DNA of 16,824 bases from Chloroflexota bacterium (lineage in GTDB: Bacteria > Chloroflexota > Anaerolineae > Anaerolineales > UBA4823). A program made the position numbers and the translations under genes. Location of the stretch: contig JAUWLJ010000006.1 in the NCBI GenBank assembly GCA_030613705.1, positions 1 to 16,824 on the forward strand, written 5' to 3'. The notes beneath the pieces are model-generated. The model was not told the origin of the DNA and did no database searches. It worked only from the letters and a program-made list of their open reading frames with translations. This document shows positions 1 to 6,688 of this stretch, one piece after another (within the stretch, counting starts at the first letter, position 1; each line of letters opens with the position of its first letter).

Positions 1-302
1 CTGAACTTCGCAATCAACTAGTGCATGTCCCCACCGCCGATCGCCCACACTTGGAGGCGGGGGAGTATTACCACCACCAATTGCTGGGATTACAGGTGAT
101 CGATGAAGAAGACCGGTTATTGGGATCGATAGAGCGGATTCTTGAGACTGGTGCTAACGATGTTTATGTGGTCAAGGATGAATCTGGCGCTGAAATTCTT
201 GTGCCAGATATCGAATCCGTGATATTGGAGATCGACCTGGATCACAATCAGATGCTTGTTCACCTGCTTCCAGGTCTTCTACCGCAGGAAAGCTCCACTT
301 GA
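1..302 (+). CDS. rimM: Ribosome maturation factor RimM, 3' part (5' end outside window)
   Basis: The reading frame is open from the first base (first full codon at base 3) to TGA at 300-302, so about 99 C-terminal residues are present and the N-terminal RimM beta-barrel is missing. A GTG at base 21 lies inside the gene and is not the start, because the frame upstream of it still matches the family (ELRNQLVHVP). The visible part is the PRC-barrel domain with the hallmark stretches GEYYHHQLLGL, TGANDVYVV, EILVPDIESVILEID and HLLPGLL. In the family, RimM binds protein S19 in the 30S head and helps late 30S assembly and 16S processing in the cytoplasm. RimM genes often sit with rpsP and trmD, but the upstream neighbours are out of view. 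The next gene, dprA, starts 84 bases downstream and seems to have its own promoter. Identification is firm; only completeness is limited. Confidence 0.93.
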   Translation, partial: ELRNQLVHVPTADRPHLEAGEYYHHQLLGLQVIDEEDRLLGSIERILETGANDVYVVKDESGAEILVPDIESVILEIDLDHNQMLVHLLPGLLPQESST

Positions 303-310
303 CAGTGGAG
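293..310 (+). repeat. Perfect inverted repeat at the rimM stop, overlapping a -35 box
   Basis: CTCCACT (293-299), loop TGAC, AGTGGAG (304-310): a perfect 7-bp stem spanning the rimM stop codon. There is no T-run after it, so it is a poor intrinsic terminator. It overlaps the TTGACA at 299-304, so it could be an operator or an mRNA 3' end hairpin. Confidence 0.5.
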
Positions 311-328
311 AAAGTCCTGTGGTATTCT
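299..328 (+). promoter_or_regulatory. Predicted sigma70-type promoter for dprA
   Basis: A perfect -35 hexamer TTGACA (299-304) is followed after 18 bases by TATTCT (323-328, 4 of 6 matches), which is preceded by TG at 320-321 and so makes an extended -10 (TGGTATTCT). Transcription would begin near base 335, giving a leader of about 50 bases before the dprA GTG. The -35 box overlaps the last codons and stop of rimM. Confidence 0.6.
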
Positions 329-386
329 CTTCGCCATGTTTCTGCATTAATAATGAAGGGATTTACCTTCTTATAGGAGATTTTGG

Positions 387-1514
387 GTGAGTGAAACCCG
401 CCAATATTGGGTGGCATTTTCTCTGGTCAAAGGCATTGGCGCTGTCCGTTTCCAGGCATTATTAAATTTTTTTGGTGATCCTCAAATTGCCTGGGGTGCA
501 CCCACTGAGGCTTTAAGGGAGGCTGGTCTCAGCGAAAAGGTCATCGAAAATGTGGTGGAGCTGCGTTCCGCGATCAACTTGGATCAGGTCTGGGATCAGC
601 TCGAAGCGAAGGGAATCACCGTTCTGATTCAAACGGATGAGAATTATCCCCGTCGCCTGCAGGAGCTTGAACAACCTCCACCTGTCCTTTACGTGCTTGG
701 AGAGCTCACTTCAGAAGATGAATGGGCCGTAGCGGTGGTAGGAACCAGGCGTGTGACAGCCTATGGCAGGCAGGTTGCCGAAGATGTCGCCGGTACATTG
801 GCGAGAAATGGCATCAGCGTGATCAGCGGTTTAGCCCGTGGAATCGATTCGATTTCACATCAGGCAGCGCTTCAGGCAGGAGGACGAACGATTGCAGTCC
901 TGGGTAGTGGTCTCGATCGCATTTATCCTCCTGAAAACAGGCGCCTCGCTGAGCAGATAGCCGCCCATGGAGCTCTAATCAGCGATTACCCACCGGGTAC
1001 GCCTCCCGAGGCTTCCAATTTCCCACCGCGTAATCGTTTGATATCTGGCCTGTCCCTGGCTGTGGTAATTGTTGAAGCAGGTCACACAAGTGGTGCATTG
1101 ATCACGGCAGCTTTTGCTGCTGATCAGGGTCGTGAGGTATTTGCTGTCCCGGGAAACATCAGCTCTCCTGGGAGCAAGGGGACTAATCGCCTCATCAGAG
1201 ATGGTGCTCAGCCCTTGCTGCACCCTGAGCAGGTTTTAGAAGCGCTGGAATTGACGATGGTAGCTGAGCAACGAACTGCCCGTGTTGTCCTACCAGCCGA
1301 TGCGGTTGAAGCTCAGCTATTTGAGGCTTTGGGACGAGAACCTTTGCATATTGATGAAATTCGCTCCCGCACTGATTTACCGATTGAGAAAGTGACCGCC
1401 ACACTGGCGCTCATGGAGCTCAAAGGGATGGTGCGCCAGGTAGGTGGCATGCAGTATATCGTTCTACGAGAGGTCAAAGAGACATATCTGGATAATGATA
1501 AAATTGCTAGTTGA
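387..1514 (+). CDS. dprA: DNA-processing protein DprA (Smf)
   Basis: 375 residues, a normal length for the family. DprA binds incoming single-stranded DNA in the cytoplasm and loads RecA during natural transformation. Residues 1-65 form a helix-hairpin-helix-like N-terminal region. Residues 113-275 are the Rossmann-like DprA core with VVGTRR (117-122), SGLARGID (147-154), GSGLDRIYP (173-181), FPPRNRLISG (212-221), SGALITA (235-241) and KGTNRLIRDGA (264-274). Residues about 305-360 look like the C-terminal winged helix. The GTG start at 387 is supported by AGGAGA at 375-380, six bases upstream. The gene lies after rimM and 36 bases before the mannose-1-phosphate guanylyltransferase; dprA just ahead of topA is a common bacterial arrangement, here interrupted by one gene. 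Other competence genes are not visible, so competence itself is not shown. Confidence 0.96.
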   Translation: MSETRQYWVAFSLVKGIGAVRFQALLNFFGDPQIAWGAPTEALREAGLSEKVIENVVELRSAINLDQVWDQLEAKGITVLIQTDENYPRRLQELEQPPPVLYVLGELTSEDEWAVAVVGTRRVTAYGRQVAEDVAGTLARNGISVISGLARGIDSISHQAALQAGGRTIAVLGSGLDRIYPPENRRLAEQIAAHGALISDYPPGTPPEASNFPPRNRLISGLSLAVVIVEAGHTSGALITAAFAADQGREVFAVPGNISSPGSKGTNRLIRDGAQPLLHPEQVLEALELTMVAEQRTARVVLPADAVEAQLFEALGREPLHIDEIRSRTDLPIEKVTATLALMELKGMVRQVGGMQYIVLREVKETYLDNDKIAS

Positions 1515-1517
1515 TTT

Positions 1518-1540
1518 CTGTCAGGCGAAAGTCCTGGCAG
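1518..1540 (+). repeat. Hairpin between dprA and manC, abutting the manC ribosome binding site
   Basis: CTGTCAGG (1518-1525), loop of seven bases, CCTGGCAG (1533-1540): an 8-bp stem with one G-T pair. It ends exactly where the AGGAGA ribosome binding site (1541-1546) of the next gene begins. There is no T-run, so termination is unlikely; effects on mRNA processing or translation initiation are possible. Confidence 0.5.
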
Positions 1541-1550
1541 AGGAGATAGA

Positions 1551-2639
1551 ATGCCAGAGAATTATTATGCGGTGATCATGGCTGGCGGCGGCGGGACCCG
1601 CTTGTGGCCTCTCTCTCGCCAGTCACAGCCGAAACAGATGCTGCGTCTGATCGAAGACCGCAGCTTGTTTCAAATCGCCGTTCAGCGTTTGGCTGGTATT
1701 TTTCCCCCCGATCGGATCCTGGTTGTCACCGTCGCTGATCAGGCTGTTGAATTGCATCAACAGGCCCCTGAGATCCCCTCTGAGAATATCCTTGTTGAAC
1801 CCGAACCCCGCGGCACCGCTTCCGTGATCGGCTTGGCGGGCATTGTTTTGCAAGAAAGGGACCCACAGGCGCTGATGGCTGTGCTCACCTCGGATCATTT
1901 CATTGGCGATGTGGATAAATTCCAGCGCCTCTTGCGGTCTGCGTCGCTGGTTGCCCAAGATGGCTATTTAGTTACGTTGGGTATTGAGCCGACTTCCCCG
2001 GCAACTGGCTATGGTTATATTCAGCGAGGAGAATCTATCGGCGTTTATCATGGATTGAACGCTTACCATGTTCTACGGTTTAAAGAAAAACCAGAAGAAA
2101 CCCAGGCCAGTGAAATGCATGCTTCTGGTGACCATGCCTGGAACTCAGGTATGTTTGTTTGGCAGGTCAACCAGATTATGAAGGAGTTCGCTCGCCAAAT
2201 GCCTGACCTTTCGACCAGACTGAAAAAAATTTCTCAAGCCTGGGATACACAAGACCGTGAAATTGTATTGGAACAGGAATGGTCTGGGATCAAAACGGAG
2301 ACCATTGATTATGGGATCATGGAAGGTGCACAAAGGGTCGCTGTTATTCCAGCGGAAGGACTCAATTGGAGCGATGTCGGTAGTTGGGATACAATATTCG
2401 ATGTTCTCACCCCCGATCAAGACGGAAACATCATTCTCGGTGGTCAGTATATTGGCTTAGGGACAAGCAATTCTCTGGTTTATAACAACCAGGAAGACCG
2501 CCTGGTCGTCACCATAGGGATTGATAATTTGATAGTTGTAGATACTGGTGATGTACTGCTTGTATGTCGTAAAGAGGAAGCTCAGAAGGTGAGACAGGTA
2601 GTTAACCAGCTTCGAGCTGCTGGAGAGAAATTTATTTAA
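1551..2639 (+). CDS. manC: Mannose-1-phosphate guanylyltransferase (GDP-mannose pyrophosphorylase, ManC/CpsB type)
   Basis: 362 residues, the usual length of the monofunctional enzyme without a fused phosphomannose isomerase domain. It should convert mannose 1-phosphate and GTP to GDP-mannose, the mannosyl donor for surface polysaccharides and glycolipids, in the cytoplasm. The nucleotidyltransferase signature AGGGGTRLWPLSR (11-23) with PKQ (27-29) is complete. It is followed by TSDHFI (113-118), FKEKP (177-181), WNSGMF (197-202), IDYGIME (252-258) and WSDVGSWD (273-280). The final 70 or so residues are the short C-terminal beta region. The ATG at 1551 has AGGAGA five bases upstream. The gene lies 36 bases after dprA and 15 before topA, so it is probably cotranscribed with both. 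No glycosyltransferases are adjacent to say which polymer is made. A related nucleotide-sugar specificity cannot be ruled out, but the ManC motifs fit well. Confidence 0.92.
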   Translation: MPENYYAVIMAGGGGTRLWPLSRQSQPKQMLRLIEDRSLFQIAVQRLAGIFPPDRILVVTVADQAVELHQQAPEIPSENILVEPEPRGTASVIGLAGIVLQERDPQALMAVLTSDHFIGDVDKFQRLLRSASLVAQDGYLVTLGIEPTSPATGYGYIQRGESIGVYHGLNAYHVLRFKEKPEETQASEMHASGDHAWNSGMFVWQVNQIMKEFARQMPDLSTRLKKISQAWDTQDREIVLEQEWSGIKTETIDYGIMEGAQRVAVIPAEGLNWSDVGSWDTIFDVLTPDQDGNIILGGQYIGLGTSNSLVYNNQEDRLVVTIGIDNLIVVDTGDVLLVCRKEEAQKVRQVVNQLRAAGEKFI

Positions 2640-2654
2640 AGTGAGGTATATGTT

Positions 2655-4973
2655 TTGGAAGCTTATTGTGTGAAGTGTAAAACAAAACGGGAAATGGTAG
2701 ACCCGAAACCAGAATTTACGTCCAATGCTACCCCGGGTACTCGCGGAACCTGTCCGGTTTGTGGGACGACACTTTTCCGGATGGGGCGCACTCCAGCTCA
2801 TGAAGGAATGACGCCCCCCGAAAAAGTCAAGAGAACTCGCAAGAAGAAGCGTAAAGGTAAGCTGGTGATTGTCGAATCCCCAGCCAAAGCACGTACAGTT
2901 GGGAATTTTCTCGGAAAGGGCTTTACAGTGAAGGCCTCGGTTGGGCATGTGCGAGACCTGCTGCGCTCCCAAATATCGGTTGATGTAGAAAACGGTTTCA
3001 CTCCTAAGTACCGGGTACCAAATGAAAAACGTCCTGTGGTTAAGGAGCTCAAGAAGCTCGCCAAGAGTGCGGCTGAGGTTTACCTGGCCACTGACCCTGA
3101 TCGGGAAGGAGAGGCTATCGCCTGGCATCTCCAAGAGGCGGTCGAGCTCGATCCCGAAATCACCCAACGAGTGATTTTCCATGAAATTACGAAACCTGCG
3201 ATCGCTGAAGCCTTCGATCATCCAAGGGAAATCAAAATGGATCTGGTGGATGCCCAACAGGCTCGGCGCATACTTGACCGCTTAGTTGGCTACAACCTCA
3301 GTCCCTTATTATGGCGAAAAGTTCGCAGCCGTTTATCCGCAGGACGGGTGCAGTCTGTTGCCTTGCGGTTGATCGTTGAGAGGGAACGCGAAATTGAAGC
3401 TTTTGTTCCCCAGGAATATTGGACGATTGAAGCTGAATTCCAGCCTGAGGGTACCCGGGATTCTTATATCGCCAAACTGGCTCGCGTTGATCGGGAAGAA
3501 CCAACTCTCGAAACAGAAGAGAGTGTGCAACCAATCTTAAGCGATATGGAGTTGGGAAATTACGAAATAACAAAGATCAAACGTGGAGAACGTAAGCGCA
3601 AACCTTTACCACCCTTCATCACCAGCACCCTGCAGCAAGAAGCCTCCCGTCGGCTTGGCTTCAGCGCGCGACGGACAATGTCTCTTGCCCAACAGCTCTA
3701 TGAGGGAATTGATGTTGGTAATGGTGGATTGGTGGGTTTGATCACTTATATGCGCAGTGATTCAACCAATGTATCGCAGTTAGCTCAGAAAGAGACCTCC
3801 AAGTTTATCGCCCAACAATATGGAGAGAAATTCCTGCCGGCTAAAACACCTGTCTACCGCAAAAAAACCCGTGGAGCCCAGGAAGCACACGAGGCTATCC
3901 GACCTACCTCGGTCATGCGGCAACCAGGGTACATCAAAGGCCATCTCACTCGCGATCAACACCGTCTATATCGTTTGATCTGGCAGCGGTTTGTCGCTTC
4001 CCAGATGGCAGCGGCGATTTATGATACTTTAGCTGTCGAAGTGACTGGGAATACCACAAATCACGAATATCTCCTGCGCGCCTCAGGTTCCTCCATCCGC
4101 TTCCAAGGGTTCTTGATTGTGTATGAAGAAGCCAAGGTTGAAGATAAGACGTTTACGGAGGATAAGGACGTTCGCATCCCCAACAGTATTGAAGAAGGTC
4201 AATCTCAGAAGCTTTTGCAGCTGATCCCGGCGCAACATTTCACCCAACCTCCGCCTCGTTTCAGTGAAGCTTCACTGGTTCGAACCTTGGAGGAAAATGG
4301 CATCGGTCGCCCATCAACTTATGCTCCCATCATGGGGACCATCCAGCAGCGTGGTTATGTCTACAGTGAAAACAGACGCTTATTTCCCACAGAAACCGGG
4401 TTCCTGGTAAATGATTTGCTGGTCGAACATTTCCCAGACGTGATTGAGGTTGGTTTCACTGCACGCATGGAAGCAGAACTCGATCGCATCGCCTCAGGTG
4501 ATGAGCAATGGGTGAATGTGATCGAAGAATTCTATGGCCCGTTTGCGCAGGATGTAAAAATCGCCGAAGAGAAGATACCCGAGATGAAAGTTGAACTCGA
4601 ATCCATAGGCCGGGCATGCCCGAAATGTGGTCATGACCTGGTGGTTCGCTGGGGACGATATGGGAAGTTCATCAGCTGCAGCAATTTCCCCGAATGCCGC
4701 CATACGGAACCTTTGCTGCAAAAGATTGGCGTCACCTGCCCACTAGATGGTGGTGAAGTGGTTGAACGGAAAACTCGCAAGGGTCGCACATTCTATGGTT
4801 GTTCAAATTACCCGGAGTGCGATTTCACTTCCTGGAAAAGACCATTGGCGAATCCATGCCCTCAATGCGGTGGTCTGCTGGTCGTAGCCAACAAGAATCA
4901 CGCACAGTGTACCCAGTGCGAAGAACAATTCTCTCTTGACCAGGTTTCCGTTGAGGAAGTTTCAGCAAATTGA
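2655..4973 (+). CDS. topA: DNA topoisomerase I with N-terminal DUF5679-type zinc module
   Basis: 772 residues; a type IA topoisomerase relaxing negative supercoils. The start is TTG at 2655 with GAGGT at 2643-2647; the nearby ATG at 2650 is out of frame and closes quickly. Residues 1-48 are an extra Cys4 module (CVKC 5-8, CPVC 33-36) resembling DUF5679, joined by a very basic linker (58-69) to the Toprim domain (VIVES 71-75 with acidic E74; DPDRE 147-151). The catalytic tyrosine is Y365 in ITYMRSDS. GIGRPSTYA (549-557) marks the core. Three C-terminal topo zinc-finger-like repeats follow: C655/C658/C675/C681; C695/C716/C722, with D698 where a fourth Cys is expected; and C735/C738/C752/C755. 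Start choice matters, since a start at the Toprim domain would lose the Cys4 module; the upstream frame encodes it convincingly. No terminator follows directly. Confidence 0.95.
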   Translation: MEAYCVKCKTKREMVDPKPEFTSNATPGTRGTCPVCGTTLFRMGRTPAHEGMTPPEKVKRTRKKKRKGKLVIVESPAKARTVGNFLGKGFTVKASVGHVRDLLRSQISVDVENGFTPKYRVPNEKRPVVKELKKLAKSAAEVYLATDPDREGEAIAWHLQEAVELDPEITQRVIFHEITKPAIAEAFDHPREIKMDLVDAQQARRILDRLVGYNLSPLLWRKVRSRLSAGRVQSVALRLIVEREREIEAFVPQEYWTIEAEFQPEGTRDSYIAKLARVDREEPTLETEESVQPILSDMELGNYEITKIKRGERKRKPLPPFITSTLQQEASRRLGFSARRTMSLAQQLYEGIDVGNGGLVGLITYMRSDSTNVSQLAQKETSKFIAQQYGEKFLPAKTPVYRKKTRGAQEAHEAIRPTSVMRQPGYIKGHLTRDQHRLYRLIWQRFVASQMAAAIYDTLAVEVTGNTTNHEYLLRASGSSIRFQGFLIVYEEAKVEDKTFTEDKDVRIPNSIEEGQSQKLLQLIPAQHFTQPPPRFSEASLVRTLEENGIGRPSTYAPIMGTIQQRGYVYSENRRLFPTETGFLVNDLLVEHFPDVIEVGFTARMEAELDRIASGDEQWVNVIEEFYGPFAQDVKIAEEKIPEMKVELESIGRACPKCGHDLVVRWGRYGKFISCSNFPECRHTEPLLQKIGVTCPLDGGEVVERKTRKGRTFYGCSNYPECDFTSWKRPLANPCPQCGGLLVVANKNHAQCTQCEEQFSLDQVSVEEVSAN

Positions 4974-5012
4974 ACGGTCCGGCATGAGTCTTGCACCAAT
5001 ATGGGATGAAGA

Positions 5013-5034
5013 TTTTTGCACTTTTGTGCTAAAA
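5013..5034. promoter_or_regulatory. Palindrome overlapping the candidate promoter (possible operator)
   Basis: TTTTTGCAC (5013-5021), TTTT spacer, GTGCTAAAA (5026-5034): 8 of 9 positions pair, with one T-T mismatch. Its right arm overlaps the -10 box TAAAAT. The GCAC-N4-GTGC core looks like a repressor site, but I do not recognise the regulator. As an RNA hairpin it is too AT-rich to be a confident terminator for topA. Confidence 0.4.
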
Positions 5035-5035
5035 T
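5027..5035 (+). promoter_or_regulatory. Predicted extended -10 promoter for the membrane protein gene
   Basis: TGCTAAAAT at 5027-5035 is an extended -10 element (TGn plus TAAAAT). Only a weak -35 (TGAAGA, 5007-5012) is seen at 17 bases. It would give a leader of about 38 bases ahead of the ATG at 5080, which has GGAGAG at 5068-5073. A second possible -10, TATACT (5042-5047), lacks a -35 at a good distance. Confidence 0.42.
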
Positions 5036-5079
5036 TTAATCTATACTGAAATTTTAATGAATTCATCGGAGAGAGAAAA

Positions 5080-6057
5080 ATGGATGACATCCGTGAGCAA
5101 CTCAACAAACCACTCTGGGTCGGGATCGTCAGCTTCGTTGTCGGTTTATTAATTGGATTGGTCGTATTAGGTTGGTGGCTATGGCCTGTGCAATGGACAG
5201 ATGCTGGGCCCAGCGATTTGCGTCCCGAATTCCAGGAAACTTACCTGCGTATGGCGATCGATTCCTATACTCTAAACCAAGATGCTGCTTTCGCACAACA
5301 GCGAATCGTCGAAGTTGGTGAGAACTCAGCAGAAATCCTGGCGGACATCGCTGCCGAACCGGGGACACAGAGTACAGATTCGATTCAGGCATTTGTTCTT
5401 TTCTCAGGTACCGAACCTTTTGAGGAAGCTGCTCCCGCTGCTGAAGAGACAACCAGCCAAGCGCGTAAATGGCTTCCCTGGTTATGCCTGGTTACCCTGT
5501 TGTTAGCAGGCGCTCTGGTGGCGGTTTTCATGATCCGGAATCGATCATTCAGTTTCAGTCTTCCTTCCACCCGCAAGGAAGCCCCGTCGGAGGCTGAATA
5601 TCCAGAATACAAAGCGACTCAGGAAGAACCACCGCTGGCACAATTCATGACAACCTACCAGATTGGAAACGATCTCTTTGATGATTCGTTTAGTGTCGAC
5701 TCGCCTGCAGGGGAGTTCCTGGGAGAGTGTGGTGTGGGTATTTCTGAGACGATCGGTGTCGGCGATCCAAAGAAGGTCACTGCTTTCGAAGTTTGGCTGT
5801 TTGATAAGAATGATATTCAAACTGTCACCACAGTTTTGATGAGCCAGAACGCATTCGCCGATGATGCTACCCGCCAGCGCTTATCTGCAAAGGGTGAACC
5901 AGTCCAGGCAGAACCCAGCCGGGAAATAGTCCTGGAGACGGCTACCCTGCGCCTCGAAGCTCGGGTAGTCGATATGTCTTACGGTTCCGGAGCTTTACCC
6001 CCTGAAAGCTACTTTGATCGGATAACTCTCGAGCTTGTCGCCTGGCCAAAAGGATAG
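5080..6057 (+). CDS. Uncharacterised membrane protein, two TM helices and a soluble C-terminal domain
   Basis: 325 residues, function not recognised. One hydrophobic helix spans about residues 12-34 and a second about 131-152. Positive charges flank the first on its N side (R5, K10) and follow the second (R153, R155, R165, K166). This predicts both ends in the cytoplasm and residues 35-130 outside. The outer segment begins WPVQWTDAGPSDLRPEF and then looks helical. An acidic, Pro-rich linker (167-187) leads to a C-terminal domain (about 187-324) rich in beta-type sequence, with a GECGVGISE stretch and FEVWLFDK. I recall similar WPVQWTDA proteins from Anaerolineae, but no role is known to me. 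There is no signal peptidase site and no enzyme motif. It has its own promoter candidate, a GGAGAG site and a terminator, so it is probably a single-gene unit after topA. Confidence 0.85.
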   Translation: MDDIREQLNKPLWVGIVSFVVGLLIGLVVLGWWLWPVQWTDAGPSDLRPEFQETYLRMAIDSYTLNQDAAFAQQRIVEVGENSAEILADIAAEPGTQSTDSIQAFVLFSGTEPFEEAAPAAEETTSQARKWLPWLCLVTLLLAGALVAVFMIRNRSFSFSLPSTRKEAPSEAEYPEYKATQEEPPLAQFMTTYQIGNDLFDDSFSVDSPAGEFLGECGVGISETIGVGDPKKVTAFEVWLFDKNDIQTVTTVLMSQNAFADDATRQRLSAKGEPVQAEPSREIVLETATLRLEARVVDMSYGSGALPPESYFDRITLELVAWPKG

Positions 6058-6078
6058 ATATTTCTTTACATAAATTTA

Positions 6079-6109
6079 AAAAGCAGTGAGCCTTAGGCTC
6101 ACTGCTTTT
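6079..6109. terminator. Bidirectional intrinsic terminator
   Basis: AAAAGCAGTGAGCC (6079-6092), loop TTA, GGCTCACTGCTTTT (6096-6109): a perfect 14-bp stem with a T-run on each strand. It lies between the convergent membrane-protein gene (stop at 6057) and greA (stop at 6132) and should stop transcription from both sides. Confidence 0.9.
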
Positions 6110-6131
6110 GTGGTTAATCATAAATCTACGA

Positions 6132-6599
6132 TCATTCAATCTTGATTATCTTCAAGCGAATCTGCCCAGCAGGTGTTTCGGCAATAACCTCTTCGCCTTC
6201 CTTCCCACCGAGTATTGCTATGCCAAAGGGTGATTCATTTGATATACGCCCATTCTTTGGATCAGCTTCCTTTGCACCTACTAAATAGTATGTCTCAGGA
6301 GGGTAGTCAGCCTCTTGAATAGTGACCTGAGTTCCAATCGTCACAACGCCGCGTTTACTATCCATCTCTTCGATGATCACAACGTTCTTCAATACGTAAT
6401 CCAGTTCCTGTATCTTGCCCTCAAGGAATGCCTGGTACTCTTTGGCTGCGTGGTAATCCGCGTTTTCGGATAAGTCTCCCATTTGGATGGCAGACCGCAA
6501 GCGTTTGGCGAGCTCATCTCTTTCGGGGCCTTTCAACCGTTCGAGTTCTTCGCGCAAACTTTGTGCACCTTCATAAGTTAAATATTGTTCATCACCCAT
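6132..6599 (-). CDS. greA: Transcription elongation factor GreA
   Basis: 155 residues, the normal size. GreA enters the RNA polymerase secondary channel and stimulates cleavage of backtracked transcripts. The N-terminal coiled coil (about 1-75) contains the tip motif GDLSENADYHAAKEY (41-55), with acidic residues D42 and E45 corresponding to the Asp/Glu pair that supports cleavage. The C-terminal FKBP-like domain has the conserved NESPFGIAILGGKEGEEV stretch (121-138). The ATG at 6597-6599 is preceded by GGAGA six bases upstream. It lies downstream of the dGTPase-like gene on the same strand, separated by 89 bases holding a clean TATAAT, so it probably has its own promoter besides any readthrough. 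Its 3' end runs into the shared bidirectional terminator. Confidence 0.95.
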   Translation of the reverse strand: MGDEQYLTYEGAQSLREELERLKGPERDELAKRLRSAIQMGDLSENADYHAAKEYQAFLEGKIQELDYVLKNVVIIEEMDSKRGVVTIGTQVTIQEADYPPETYYLVGAKEADPKNGRISNESPFGIAILGGKEGEEVIAETPAGQIRLKIIKIE

Positions 6600-6619
6600 T
6601 AGTTTTCTCCAAGGGGCGT

Positions 6620-6625
6620 ATTATA
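6620..6625 (-). promoter_or_regulatory. Predicted -10 box for greA
   Basis: On the minus strand a perfect TATAAT lies 20 bases before the greA ATG. The GGAGA ribosome binding site (6606-6610) falls between the expected start of transcription near 6613 and the ATG. No convincing -35 is visible at 16-18 bases, so it may rely on an activator or be modest in strength. Confidence 0.45.
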
Positions 6626-6688
6626 CCGTGAAACAAGAATCATGAAGACACCCCTCATTCAGTAAACTACTATAAAGAAGTTCAAAAA

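Noticed and set aside
2457..3257. Long open frame on the minus strand (266 codons) across the manC/topA boundary
   Set aside because: It is antisense to two clearly identified genes, crosses their boundary, and its translation shows no family pattern; it is explained by codon bias of the plus-strand genes.
5016..5047. TTGCAC ... TATACT as a standard promoter ahead of the membrane protein gene
   Set aside because: The spacer is 20 bases, too long for a normal sigma70-type promoter; the extended -10 TGCTAAAAT is a better candidate.
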